Positions 24,232 through 32,153 of a stretch of DNA of 33,624 nt are shown piece after piece. The notes under the pieces are model-generated. The model did not search any database and was not told the origin of the DNA. It saw nothing but the letters and a program-made list of their open reading frames with translations. The stretch lies in NCBI GenBank assembly GCA_947383875.1, contig CANDEX010000011.1, positions 1-33,624 on the forward strand, read 5' to 3'. Source of the DNA: an uncultured Azospirillum sp. (GTDB lineage Bacteria > Pseudomonadota > Alphaproteobacteria > RF32 > CAG-239). The translations under genes were made by a program, and so were the position numbers. The first letter of the stretch is position 1; every line of letters begins with the position of its first letter.

Positions 24232-25797
24232 CTAAAAATTATAAGGACACCAATATTTCCCGCTATGAAAATCGGTCGGCACATTATTCATACGATAATG
24301 TTCTTCTATATCAAGGTTATAACCGCCTCTACTACAGATAGTGTTCGCGCGAGCTGCCAATGGTATATTTTGCGAGACATGGTTATACATTTCCAAACCG
24401 TAATTCAAGGCTTGACTCAAAGCATCACATTGATCTTTAAATAAAGATCTCGGAAAAGTTAAGAACTCATCTTCAAAATTTTTGAACCATGGCTCATATT
24501 TTCCCGGAAACAATAAATCTCCCTGTTCGGTTTTTAACGCGACAATATCAAAACGCTGTTCTTTAGAACCTTTGCAAGAAACAGATTTCAGACCTACTAT
24601 TTTACCTTTCAACGTTTGATATAAAGAAGTTCCGGAAGATGCATCTTCAATCAAAGTTGTCGTCCGCCCCTGCGCAATCCGTTCGTATTTATCAGACATT
24701 TCCTGAACTTTTCTTGTTAATTCAGGAAAATTAAGTCTGCCGCGAAATACCTCCAACAGATAATACTTCTGACCATTTTCATTTCCGATTCCAACAACCG
24801 CACAAGAAGAGTAAGCATTATTTTCCATAGTCTTGGCAGCGGTATCCCATGATAAAATAATTTTATTTAATCTTGATGGCTGTTCTTGATAATACTTCAT
24901 CCACTCTTCTCTTATTATTCCGCTGCCGATAGGTATTGGATTCTGCTGGTACTGCGCGGAAAATACAAAAGCGCTCATCGAATTGCGATAACTGTTTACA
25001 ACTTTTTCGCCTTCGCGTTCTGGATGCAGCAATTCGCCTTTTTTCCGCTCATATATCGCTGTCGTTTTGGTAATACGATTTTTTATTTGCCATTTTTCAT
25101 CTTTTTCAGCAATTAGCGGCAAGATGATGGGCTTAAAATCAGGATCGTTCTCAAGCAGGAAACCGGATAGATCATGCGCATGCAACCGTTGCATGACCAC
25201 AAGTATTCTCCCGGTATTTTTGTTATTAAGTCTGGAGCTTACGGTATTTCCATAGAGTTCATTAATCTTTTCCCTAACCACGTCTGAAAGAGCATCGGCC
25301 GGTTTTAGCGGATCATCTATAATAATCCAGTCTGCGCCGCGGCCGGTGACCGCTCCTGAAATTGTTGTTGCAAACCGCCCGCCGTGTTTGGTAGTCTCAA
25401 AATCCATAACAGATTTTTTATCTACACGGATACTTGTTTGAGGAAAAAGCTCTTTATACCAATCTGTTTCCATAATGGTTTTGCAACCCGCCGCTAATTT
25501 AGAAGCCAGTTCCTCGCCATAGCTGATACACATAATTTTGGCTGACGGATTATGTCCTAAAGTAAACGCTGGCAAAGCTATAGAACATATCACAGATTTT
25601 AAATATCTTGGAGGGAGATTGATGATCAATTTCTGATTCTCTCCCTCGATCATACTTTGAATATAATCGCATAATAAGTCTATATATGCGCCATTTATAA
25701 ACGTTTCCGATGGATTTAATTCATAAAAACACTTCTGTACAAAGGTTGAAAAACTTTGACGGAAGACTGCATTCTTCACCAAATTTTTATCAGTCAT
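24232..25797 (-). CDS. Phage terminase large subunit
   Basis: TerL is the ATPase and nuclease motor that cuts and packages phage DNA into capsids. The 521-aa product has a Walker A variant LPPRYLKS (61-68; K67, S68), a strand with KIMCISYGEELA, Walker B DWIIIDDP (156-163), the motif III-like segment GRILVVMQRLHAHD, and a C-terminal RNase H-type nuclease start IILSWDTAAKT, followed by LIEDASSGTSLYQ. All key parts appear intact. It overlaps the DUF5681 gene by 8 bases and is the last gene of the ParB-methyltransferase-DUF5681-TerL operon. A portal gene would normally follow; here the next gene is a convergent XRE regulator, so the packaging module is cut short. Confidence 0.92.
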   Translation of the reverse strand: MTDKNLVKNAVFRQSFSTFVQKCFYELNPSETFINGAYIDLLCDYIQSMIEGENQKLIINLPPRYLKSVICSIALPAFTLGHNPSAKIMCISYGEELASKLAAGCKTIMETDWYKELFPQTSIRVDKKSVMDFETTKHGGRFATTISGAVTGRGADWIIIDDPLKPADALSDVVREKINELYGNTVSSRLNNKNTGRILVVMQRLHAHDLSGFLLENDPDFKPIILPLIAEKDEKWQIKNRITKTTAIYERKKGELLHPEREGEKVVNSYRNSMSAFVFSAQYQQNPIPIGSGIIREEWMKYYQEQPSRLNKIILSWDTAAKTMENNAYSSCAVVGIGNENGQKYYLLEVFRGRLNFPELTRKVQEMSDKYERIAQGRTTTLIEDASSGTSLYQTLKGKIVGLKSVSCKGSKEQRFDIVALKTEQGDLLFPGKYEPWFKNFEDEFLTFPRSLFKDQCDALSQALNYGLEMYNHVSQNIPLAARANTICSRGGYNLDIEEHYRMNNVPTDFHSGKYWCPYNF

Positions 25798-26161
25798 TTC
25801 TATTCTCCTGTTTATTTTGTTCTAAAAACTGTTGTAAAATTTCTTCATCTCTTAAAGACAATTTGCTTGTTTCCAAGGATTGCTCCTCTTTCATATCTAA
25901 CTGCATCATGTATGGGAAAAGTGCCGCAATGGCCTTGATTTCACCTTTTACCGCAGCATTGACCAACTGCATCAGCATTGCCTGCTTTTTGGTAATGCTG
26001 ACGGTCTTACCCTCTTGCTGAATTTTGATTTTCTGTTCCAAAACTGCATCCAGAAGTTTGAGCGTATTTTTGCTTCCTTTTGGCCTCCCAGCCGGATTAC
26101 CTGAACACCCCTTCTGAAATCGCGAATGTTTGGGTGGATTTTTATAACCGCTTTCACTCAT
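25790..26161 (-). CDS. DUF5681 domain protein, probable small-terminase-like partner
   Basis: The 123-aa product begins MSESGYKNPPKHSRFQKG, then GNPAGRPKGSKN, the DUF5681 signature (F-x-K-G-x-S-G-N-P-x-G-R-P-x-G). The rest is helical: LKLLDAVLEQKIKIQQEGK, ITKKQAMLMQLVNAAVKGEIKA. The family is typically encoded directly before TerL in prophages, and is thought to include small-terminase or DNA-binding partners (established context, function not proven). The start is the ATG complementary to 26159-26161, which overlaps the methyltransferase stop (ATGAGTGA arrangement); the frame to 26197 would add an unsupported tail. It overlaps TerL at its other end. Confidence 0.85.
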   Translation of the reverse strand: MSESGYKNPPKHSRFQKGCSGNPAGRPKGSKNTLKLLDAVLEQKIKIQQEGKTVSITKKQAMLMQLVNAAVKGEIKAIAALFPYMMQLDMKEEQSLETSKLSLRDEEILQQFLEQNKQENRND

Positions 26162-27488
26162 TGACTTCCTCCAGTTTTTCTTGCAATAATTGCTCATATG
26201 ATTTTTGCGAATCTTGGTGAATTGCCCAAATTCCGGTCAATTCATGATACCGACGAATAATCGTATCAATATACAATGGCTCATATTCAATTCCATAACA
26301 AACGCGCCCGGCTTTTTCAGCCGCAATCAACGTTGTCCCGCTGCCTAGAAACGCGTCTAGAACAATATCGCCGCGTTTGGACGCATCCAGAATCGCGTCA
26401 CGTACTAATTCTACAGGTTTGACTGTCGGGTGTAATTTGAGATTTTTTTGCTCGGAGCCAAAACTATTCACTCCGGCATAATGCCAAACATTTGTTCGAT
26501 ATCGACCGTGTTTGCCTAATTCCACATTATTAAGGTGAGAACCTTTGCCATTTTGAAAAACAAAAATCAATTCATGCTGAGATCGGTAAAAACTACCCAT
26601 ACCGCCGTTTTTCTTACACCAAATCACTATATTCAGCATCTTGGGATAAATATCCCGAGATGCTGAAAGCAGTTCATAAATATGCCGCCAATCCATACAA
26701 ATATAATGAACGGAATTTTCAACAGAATATTTGGCTATATTTGCCATTGATGTTTTCAAAAACGAAATAAATTCAACCTCATTCATCTCACCGGAAGCAA
26801 AAGCAAACTCGTTATGCTTCGTCTGACCAGCACCGCATACATGTCCTTGAATTTTAACATTATATGGCGGATCAATAAAAACCATATTAGCTTTAATTTG
26901 TTCAAACAAACGCAGGTATGTTTCCTCTTGCAGCGAATCTCCGCAAATAATTTTGTGCTTTCCCAATAACCAAACATCACCGTGTTGGCTAACTATTTCA
27001 TTTTCCGGTACATACGGAACGAAATTAAGTTTTTCATCTGCTTTTTCGTTAGGTTTGTCTTCAGCCAGAAGAACGTCTATTTCCTTAAAATCAAATCCGG
27101 TAATATCCAAATTCAGTTCATCTTCAAGGTTCAGAGCCAATTTTTCAATTTCTGAAAATTCCAGCTTCAATAAATCCGTATCCCATCGGCCATTCTCCGA
27201 TAATTTATTATCCGCTATGCGATAAGCCCGTTTTTCCGTTTCAGAAAGATGTATAAGACGAACGATCGGAACTGTTTCCTGTTTCAACAGCTTTGCTGCC
27301 AACAGACGCCCATGACCGGCAATTACTTCTGATTTTTCATCAATCAAAATAGGATTGTTAAATCCAAAACGCTCAATCGATTTAGCGATTTGCTGAATTT
27401 GTTTTTCATCATGAACCTTAGGATTTCCTTTATAAGGGTTAAGATTTTCCAAGGCTGTATATTCAATTTTTATTTGCTTATTAAACAT
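26154..27488 (-). CDS. ParB-like nuclease domain fused to DNA N-methyltransferase
   Basis: This 444-aa phage-type protein has an N-terminal ParB/sulfiredoxin domain (1-100), with NPKVHDEKQIQQIAKSI and the GHGRLLAAK motif (58-66). The C-terminal methyltransferase holds DPPY (206-209), VHYICMDWRHIYELL, and the SAM-binding FLGSGTTLIAAEKAGR near residue 388. DPPY before FxGxG places it in the beta group of N6-adenine or N4-cytosine methyltransferases. Such fusions sit beside terminase genes in many alphaproteobacterial prophages, probably shielding the phage DNA from restriction. AAGGAG precedes the ATG. It heads the operon with DUF5681 and TerL. The target sequence cannot be read. Confidence 0.92.
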   Translation of the reverse strand: MFNKQIKIEYTALENLNPYKGNPKVHDEKQIQQIAKSIERFGFNNPILIDEKSEVIAGHGRLLAAKLLKQETVPIVRLIHLSETEKRAYRIADNKLSENGRWDTDLLKLEFSEIEKLALNLEDELNLDITGFDFKEIDVLLAEDKPNEKADEKLNFVPYVPENEIVSQHGDVWLLGKHKIICGDSLQEETYLRLFEQIKANMVFIDPPYNVKIQGHVCGAGQTKHNEFAFASGEMNEVEFISFLKTSMANIAKYSVENSVHYICMDWRHIYELLSASRDIYPKMLNIVIWCKKNGGMGSFYRSQHELIFVFQNGKGSHLNNVELGKHGRYRTNVWHYAGVNSFGSEQKNLKLHPTVKPVELVRDAILDASKRGDIVLDAFLGSGTTLIAAEKAGRVCYGIEYEPLYIDTIIRRYHELTGIWAIHQDSQKSYEQLLQEKLEEVNE

Positions 27489-27654
27489 GATTTACTCCTT
27501 TCTTTTTTGTCCAAACAAGAGTTTCCTTCTTCAGAAAAACGCGATATATAATATACAAAAAACTTTTTATTTATTTTCAATGTGTTATATGGTTATATCT
27601 TATACGAACCCCGCTTTTATATGCCTTATTTTTTGTCTAAGCCATCTAATAGAG

Positions 27655-27691
27655 TTGACTTCTTGTCCTATGTAAGCGTTACTGAGCTTAC
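27655..27691 (+). promoter_or_regulatory. Candidate promoter and inverted repeat before DUF2924 gene
   Basis: TTGACT (27655-27660) could be a -35 box; the -10 partner is weak. GTAAGC-N8-GCTTAC (27672-27691) is a perfect 6-bp inverted repeat just upstream of AAGGAG and the DUF2924 ATG, a possible operator controlling the recombinase unit. Positions 27489-27654 show nothing else recognisable. Confidence 0.35.
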
Positions 27692-27719
27692 AATATATGG
27701 AAAAACAAGGAGTTGACCG

Positions 27720-28172
27720 ATGAGAAAGAAAATTTATCTGCCGAGAAGCGCTGAAGAGCTTAAAAGCATGAACCACAAAAGTCAGGCTGAATTATGGGTG
27801 CGGTATCATAACAGTCCTTATGAACGGCAGTTTCGGGCATTATGGTATTATATCGCCTGTGAAAACGCCAATCTTAAAATTGAACGCAAACATCTGACTA
27901 AACTGGAAAAATATGCCGAAAACCCCGATGAGTGTATGGTTAAGGTTTATAAGACCAAATACAACCTGCATCCCGGCACCGAAATTATCAAAACCTATCA
28001 CGGCCGACAATATAAGGTTACCATCGCGGAAGCAAATGATTTTATCTACAACGGACAGCATTATAAAACCTTATCGGCCATCGCTAAAGAAATCTGCGGC
28101 ATAAAGGTCTCTGGCTATGACTTCTTCGGATTAAATAACAAACGGGTATTAAAGGAGGCGGCTCATGGTTAG
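27720..28172 (+). CDS. DUF2924 domain protein, partner of serine recombinase
   Basis: The 150-aa protein shows the DUF2924 features: an N-terminal helix LPRSAEELKSMNHKSQAELW, an internal stretch with YERQFRALWYYIAC, then a small beta domain reading HPGTEIIKTYHGRQYKVTIAE and NGQHYKTLSAIAKEICGIKVSGYDFFGL, the hallmark block of the family. DUF2924 genes almost always sit directly upstream of large serine recombinases in alphaproteobacterial prophages, and may be a directionality or accessory factor (inference). AAGGAG precedes the ATG by 6 bases. The recombinase start overlaps the last 8 bases, so the two are co-translated. Confidence 0.88.
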   Translation: MRKKIYLPRSAEELKSMNHKSQAELWVRYHNSPYERQFRALWYYIACENANLKIERKHLTKLEKYAENPDECMVKVYKTKYNLHPGTEIIKTYHGRQYKVTIAEANDFIYNGQHYKTLSAIAKEICGIKVSGYDFFGLNNKRVLKEAAHG

Positions 28173-29793
28173 AGTAAACTGTGCGGTCTATGTCCGCAAA
28201 TCTACCGAAAAAGGCTTAGAGCTTGAATTTAACTCCCTGCATAATCAGGAAGACGCCTGTCGCAGTTACATTATGTCTCAAGCCTTTAACAACTGGGAAT
28301 ATTTCAAAACCTATACCGATGGCGGTATTTCCGGCGGCACAATGGAACGCCCGGCTTTAAAACAAATGCTTGAAGACATCCGCCGAGGATTAGTTCAAAC
28401 GGTAGTGGTTTACAAAGTTGACCGATTATCACGCTCCATCATGGATTTCCACAACATGATGAAAGAGTTTGATAAATATGGCTGCAGCTTTGTTTCGATC
28501 ACACAGGCATTTGATACCTCAACCTCCATGGGCAAGCTGACGTTAAATATGCTGCTGTCCTTTGCCCAATTCGAGCGAGAGGTCTCCTCGGAACGTGTCC
28601 GTGATAAAATCCGCGCCAGTAAAGCCAAAGGCTTATGGACGGGCGGCGTCCCCAAACTTGGTTATGATATTCAAGACAAAAAACTGGTCATTAATCCCGT
28701 CGAAGCCGAACAGGTACGCAGCATTTTTGAAGGCTATTTACAATGCGGCTCTCTGGCCGAACTTGAGAAATTTGCTGAAATTAAAGGTTTCAAACATAAA
28801 AGCTGGATAACCAACAAGGGGGAACAGAGAGGCGGCAAACCTTTTAAAATATCCGCGCTCCACCGCTTGCTGCATGAAAAATTATACCTCGGCATGATTG
28901 AGAACAAACGCACCGGACAAGCATTTAAAGGACAGCATGAGGCTATCATATCAAAAGAATTATGGGAAAAGGTGCAAGCCAAGCTCAAAGAAAATGACAA
29001 CAGCTCTAATCATACAAGGAACAGAAACAATAATCTGCTGACCGGCAAGTTATTTGATGCCAATGGCACCATTTTTACCAATCAAGCTAACAGCAAAAAG
29101 AAAGCTACCAAACGACATTACTATTCTATTAAGGGCTTGTTCTTACCCACGGAGCAAATTGATAAGCTCGCTAAAGACGCCATAATTGAAATTCTTAACA
29201 GTAATCTTAATGGGCTGAACAAAGACAGCGCCGTAGCTCTAAAGCTGATAAATTTTACCGATATGGACTACTTCGGGCAACACAATTTTATCCGCAACTT
29301 CATTAACAAAATCATTTATCAGAAGGATCGCCTGACCTTCTTTTTTAATACCAATCCAGAAGTTCTCTCGGCCTACACCGCCGATTCGCTAAACCAAAAC
29401 GATACCTCGTTGGAGTTTATTACCGATAATGCCAACAACCAAATCATCTATGAAAAACAGGTGGTCATCAACCGCGGATTATCAAGCAATGTCTATAATG
29501 CCGGAAAGGTAGGACTGATGAGTATCAATGACAACAACCGCCTCATCGTCAGAGCCTTTGCCTATGCATGGAAATTTAAGAAACTATATGAAAAAGGCAT
29601 CCGGATGGAAGACATCATGAAACAAGAAAGAATGACCAAGCGTACAATTTACAAATATCTCAACCTTGCTTATCTCTCGCCAAGAATAGTAAACCAACTT
29701 CTCTCCGGAACTTTAACCGTCAACCTGCAAACCCTCTTTGAAGTAGCTTCTAAAAATCTAAGCTTCGAAGAACAGGAAAAAGAAATATTTTAG
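28165..29793 (+). CDS. Large serine recombinase (phage integrase)
   Basis: The 542-aa recombinase cuts and rejoins DNA to move the element. The N-terminal resolvase domain (1-150) has the nucleophile Ser13 in YVRKSTEKG, then DGGISGGTMERPALK, VVYKVDRLSRS and FAQFEREVSSERVRDK with the conserved arginines. The recombinase domain (about 170-280) contains VPKLGYDIQDKK and EKLYLGMIENKRTG. The usual zinc-ribbon cysteines are absent in the LLTGKLFDANG region, as in other alphaproteobacterial members. A helix-turn-helix-like end (EDIMKQERMTKRTIYKYLNLAYLSP) lies near the C-terminus. All parts look intact. It ends 4 bases past the stop of the convergent HEPN-like gene and lies near the right repeat, as expected for an integrase. 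Confidence 0.94.
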   Translation: MVRVNCAVYVRKSTEKGLELEFNSLHNQEDACRSYIMSQAFNNWEYFKTYTDGGISGGTMERPALKQMLEDIRRGLVQTVVVYKVDRLSRSIMDFHNMMKEFDKYGCSFVSITQAFDTSTSMGKLTLNMLLSFAQFEREVSSERVRDKIRASKAKGLWTGGVPKLGYDIQDKKLVINPVEAEQVRSIFEGYLQCGSLAELEKFAEIKGFKHKSWITNKGEQRGGKPFKISALHRLLHEKLYLGMIENKRTGQAFKGQHEAIISKELWEKVQAKLKENDNSSNHTRNRNNNLLTGKLFDANGTIFTNQANSKKKATKRHYYSIKGLFLPTEQIDKLAKDAIIEILNSNLNGLNKDSAVALKLINFTDMDYFGQHNFIRNFINKIIYQKDRLTFFFNTNPEVLSAYTADSLNQNDTSLEFITDNANNQIIYEKQVVINRGLSSNVYNAGKVGLMSINDNNRLIVRAFAYAWKFKKLYEKGIRMEDIMKQERMTKRTIYKYLNLAYLSPRIVNQLLSGTLTVNLQTLFEVASKNLSFEEQEKEIF

Positions 29794-30233
29794 TGGTTAA
29801 GTTTATACAAAACTATCTTATTTATAATATAAAAAATTTCCCAAGATAAATCATTATAAAGCATCAAAAGTGTGTCATTTTCGTAGAATGGATAAAAAAT
29901 ACCTTCTTTTTCAAATCCCAAAGAAAATACATCAGCATGCATCAATAAGTTTCTTATTTTTCTTACACTCAAATTTTCATTATTAAGAAAATCAAATTCC
30001 TTTCCATCTATAATATTTTGGGTAAACAATGTTTGTAGAACATTGTAAAACTTCATATCATAATTCTCAATAACTGATTTCGATACATTTTCAAATACAT
30101 TAAATAAAACATTTAAGCAAGCTATTCCTTGACCTTCTTTATACAGAATTTCACACGTTTGTAAAGATTGAGCGTAATAGTGAGAATATTGCCAAACATT
30201 ATCTATTATAGCATTTTTATCTATTCCTTGCAT
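29790..30233 (-). CDS. HEPN-like protein next to the recombinase
   Basis: The 147-aa all-helical protein contains VRKIRNLLMHADVFSLG; R94-N95...H99 fits the Rx4H motif of HEPN domains, and the preceding helices (QSLQTCEILYKEGQG, LNVLFNVFENVSKSVI) match the usual HEPN layout. HEPN proteins act as RNases or as antitoxin-bound toxins. No MNT-type nucleotidyltransferase partner is adjacent, so the partner, if any, is unknown. GAGAGG precedes the ATG. It converges with the recombinase with a 4-bp overlap, and its AT-rich composition resembles the cargo region. An inactive HEPN or unrelated helical protein remains possible. Confidence 0.6.
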   Translation of the reverse strand: MQGIDKNAIIDNVWQYSHYYAQSLQTCEILYKEGQGIACLNVLFNVFENVSKSVIENYDMKFYNVLQTLFTQNIIDGKEFDFLNNENLSVRKIRNLLMHADVFSLGFEKEGIFYPFYENDTLLMLYNDLSWEIFYIINKIVLYKLNH

Positions 30234-30244
30234 ATTTTCCTCTC

Positions 30245-30323
30245 AAGTGACTCTCCCAAAATCGGCATTGTATGTAAGAGCCATAATTTTTGCATTTTCC
30301 AACATAAAACGAGCTTACCATAG
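30245..30323. repeat. Intergenic copy B, related to the stretch beside tRNA-Ser
   Basis: AAGTGACT (30245-30252), an 18-base gap, TATGTAA (30271-30277), a CATAA..TGCAT block, and GCTTACCATAG (30313-30323) recur in the same order at 31849-31928. After both copies come a hairpin terminator and AATGGCGGA. The region 30324-30374 also has a CGAGCTTACC/GGTAAAGCTCG inverted repeat (30311-30356). Confidence 0.5.
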
Positions 30324-30374
30324 TCATTTCAGCGGAGTCAACCGCCGGTAAAGCTCGCATTTCCGCCGGATACG

Positions 30375-30426
30375 AAAAAAGACGCTGTAAATGAGCGTCT
30401 TTTTAATCAAAATGGCGGAGCAGTAA
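30375..30426. repeat. Right 52-bp direct repeat of the island
   Basis: It pairs with 13116-13167 (45 of 52 identical, no gaps) and contains the hairpin at 30376-30404 and AAAATGGCGG. Just beyond, 30411-30434 matches the 3' end of the intact tRNA-Ser at 32016-32039 in 20 of 24 positions, including CCA, discriminator and T-loop region on the minus strand. Confidence 0.6.
30376..30404. terminator. Bidirectional hairpin terminator at right island end
   Basis: AAAAAGACGCT (30376-30386) pairs with AGCGTCTTTTT (30394-30404) around loop GTAAATG. It is homologous to the left-end terminator but with a changed loop. Confidence 0.8.
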
Positions 30427-30434
30427 GGATTTGA
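30411..30434 (-). other. Remnant resembling a tRNA-Ser 3' end
   Basis: On the minus strand this reads as TCAAATCC, a short spacer, then TGCTCCG and CCA, like the T-arm, acceptor strand and CCA of a tRNA. No matching 5' part of a full tRNA is present upstream, so it is a fragment, as left by insertion at a tRNA end. Confidence 0.5.
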
Positions 30435-30682
30435 GAACTGAACACCTAGCGTAATACTCCTAACTTTTAGCCATTTTATGGCCGTTTTCTGCGCGATTGG
30501 TGCGAATATCCGTTTTTTACAGAACAATCTTCAAAACACAAGATTATCGCAGCACATTACATTTTATCTTTAACTTTCTTTCATAAAAAGTTAAACTTAG
30601 TGGATTATCATTAACTTTTGTTCTTGACTTGTTAAAATTAGAAGTTACCATATATTTATAAGCTTTATCAAAGAGAGGCTAT

Positions 30683-31840
30683 ATGCAAAGAGGTATCCAA
30701 GGCAAATTGATTAAATGCTCACTAAGCTCCGAAAGCTATCAGGCATATGTTCCGAATGCTCTACCACCCAAACCGGCTATCGATTTGGAAATCGTCTCTC
30801 CTTTGTTGGAAAAAGCCAATCAAGCAATCGGTTCTTTAAATGGGGTTATCTCAACCGTTCCTAATCCAGCGGTTATCAATTATATGTACGTCCGGAAAGA
30901 AGCTCTGTTGTCTTCTCAAATAGAAGGAACGCAATCTACCTTGGATGATTTATTAAAATATGAAGCGCAACAGACACAAGGAATCCCTGTAGCTGATACT
31001 TCAGAAGTATCATCATATGTTGCCGCTCTGAATTATGGTATTGAGAGGATTAACGCAGGTTTTCCTCTGGCTCTGCGATTAATTAAAGAAATCCACGCAA
31101 TATTACTCAAAAACTCTCGCGGTAAAACCAAACTACCGGGAGAGTTCCGTTCTTCACAAAACTGGATTGGCGGTACCAGACCAGGCAATGCGAGATTCAG
31201 TCCATGTCCGCCGGATAAATTGATGGAGATTTTAGGACAATTGGAAATCTTTATGAACAAAGATGATAATATCCCCACGTTGCTTAAAGCTGCCATGATA
31301 CATGTGCAGTTTGAAACCATCCACCCGTTTTTAGATGGTAATGGCCGATTAGGTCGTTTGCTGATTACATTCTTTTTATGCGTAAAAGAAGTTCTGAAAT
31401 CACCATTTCTTTATTTGAGTCTGTTCTTTAAGAAAAACCGCTCATTATATTACGAATATCTAAACAATGTTCGTTATAACGGCGACTGGGAAAGCTGGTT
31501 TAATTTCTTCTTAGAGGGGATTATTGAAACCTCTAACGATGCCAGAGAAACGATTCTCAAAATTCAGAAACTTTTTGCCGAAGATGAGAATAAGCTGCAG
31601 GATTTAGGGCGTGCTCAGCCTTCAGCTTTAGAAATATTGCAGCAATTTGAACAAAAACCGGTTTTAACCGTTGCTGAGATTGAAAAGAAAATTACGCTTG
31701 CCCGTCCGACGATTATCAGTTCAATCAACCGTCTCATTAAGCTAGGAATAATTACCAATACCTCCGAGAAAAAATGGGGACAGACTTACGCTTACACCAA
31801 CTATATTAATTTGCTTTCGCCTGAAAGCAACCCATTATAA
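30683..31840 (+). CDS. Fic family protein (class II, with winged-helix C-terminus)
   Basis: Fic proteins transfer AMP or related groups to target proteins. The 385-aa protein has the inhibitory helix motif SSQIEG (77-82) in its N-terminal part, which marks an auto-inhibited class II Fic. The catalytic motif is HPFLDGNGRLGR (214-225), with catalytic His214. The C-terminal 70 residues (ALEILQQFEQKPVLTVAEIEKKI, ARPTIISSINRLIKLGII) form a winged helix, suggesting DNA binding and autoregulation. AAGAGAGG precedes the ATG. A possible promoter is TTGACT (30624-30629) with TACCAT (30648-30653) 18 bases on. It lies outside the island repeat but between two related intergenic copies, so it may be a separate insertion. 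Confidence 0.92.
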   Translation: MQRGIQGKLIKCSLSSESYQAYVPNALPPKPAIDLEIVSPLLEKANQAIGSLNGVISTVPNPAVINYMYVRKEALLSSQIEGTQSTLDDLLKYEAQQTQGIPVADTSEVSSYVAALNYGIERINAGFPLALRLIKEIHAILLKNSRGKTKLPGEFRSSQNWIGGTRPGNARFSPCPPDKLMEILGQLEIFMNKDDNIPTLLKAAMIHVQFETIHPFLDGNGRLGRLLITFFLCVKEVLKSPFLYLSLFFKKNRSLYYEYLNNVRYNGDWESWFNFFLEGIIETSNDARETILKIQKLFAEDENKLQDLGRAQPSALEILQQFEQKPVLTVAEIEKKITLARPTIISSINRLIKLGIITNTSEKKWGQTYAYTNYINLLSPESNPL

Positions 31841-31848
31841 CCTCGCTG

Positions 31849-31928
31849 AAGTGACTTTGCTAATTTGAGCAAAGTATGTAAAGGCTGATAGAAACCATAA
31901 ATTATGCATAAACAACGGCTTACCATAG
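31849..31928. repeat. Intergenic copy A, related to the island right end
   Basis: It has the same ordered blocks as 30245-30323: AAGTGACT, 18 bases, TATGTAA, CCATAA..TGCAT, GCTTACCATAG. The downstream part includes GAGTTCAATCCCC, which resembles a tRNA T-arm. The tRNA-Ser terminator follows. Confidence 0.5.
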
Positions 31929-31988
31929 AGCGTTTCCAGAGTTCAATCCCCTGTGATCGGCTGTCCTCTAAGCACTTTAAAAACGCTA

Positions 31989-32011
31989 AAACCCTTGCTG
32001 AGCAAGGGTTT
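31989..32011 (-). terminator. Rho-independent terminator of tRNA-Ser
   Basis: On the minus strand AAACCCTTGC and GCAAGGGTTT form a 10-bp perfect stem around TCA, followed by TAGCGTTTTT. It lies 6 bases after the tRNA CCA end. Confidence 0.85.
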
Positions 32012-32017
32012 CGGCAA

Positions 32018-32109
32018 TGGCGGATGAGGAGGGATTTGAACCCCCGATACGGGTCACCCCGTATAAACGATTTCGAGTCGCTCGCATTCAGCCTCTCTGC
32101 CACTCATCC
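32018..32109 (-). tRNA. tRNA-Ser (anticodon CGA)
   Basis: The 92-nt minus-strand gene has a 7-bp acceptor stem, GGATGAG with CTCATCC, discriminator G and encoded CCA. The anticodon stem AGCGA/TCGTT holds the loop CTCGAAA, giving anticodon CGA for UCG codons. A long variable arm, ATACGGG-GTGA-CCCGTAT, is the type II hallmark of tRNA-Ser, and the T-arm is GGGGG-TTCAAAT-CCCTC. All stems pair. The 3' end is the likely origin of the tRNA-like remnant at 30411-30434. Confidence 0.93.
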
Positions 32110-32153
32110 GTAACCATCAATTTAATAATGATAATTTGCTCTTTTGGCAAGTA

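Larger units (their letters stand above)
13116..30426. mobile_element. Integrated island: prophage/satellite remnant carrying a retron and a methyltransferase-kinase-HEPN operon
   Basis: The limits are set by two 52-bp direct repeats (13116-13167 and 30375-30426). Between them lie a large serine recombinase next to the right repeat, a DUF2924 gene, a ParB-methyltransferase fusion, a DUF5681 gene, a terminase large subunit, an XRE repressor and DUF6150 cargo, all typical of alphaproteobacterial prophages. The inner left half (about 13.2-21.3 kb) is much more AT-rich by eye than the flanks and holds two defence-like modules. No portal, capsid, tail or lysis gene is present. The limits are inferred; the repeats differ at 7 positions, so they may be tRNA-end remnants rather than a fresh attL/attR pair. 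Confidence 0.65.

Noticed and set aside
30411..30540. A second complete tRNA gene on the minus strand at the right repeat
   Set aside because: Only the 3' end resembles a tRNA. A full acceptor partner, D-arm and anticodon arm cannot be formed upstream.
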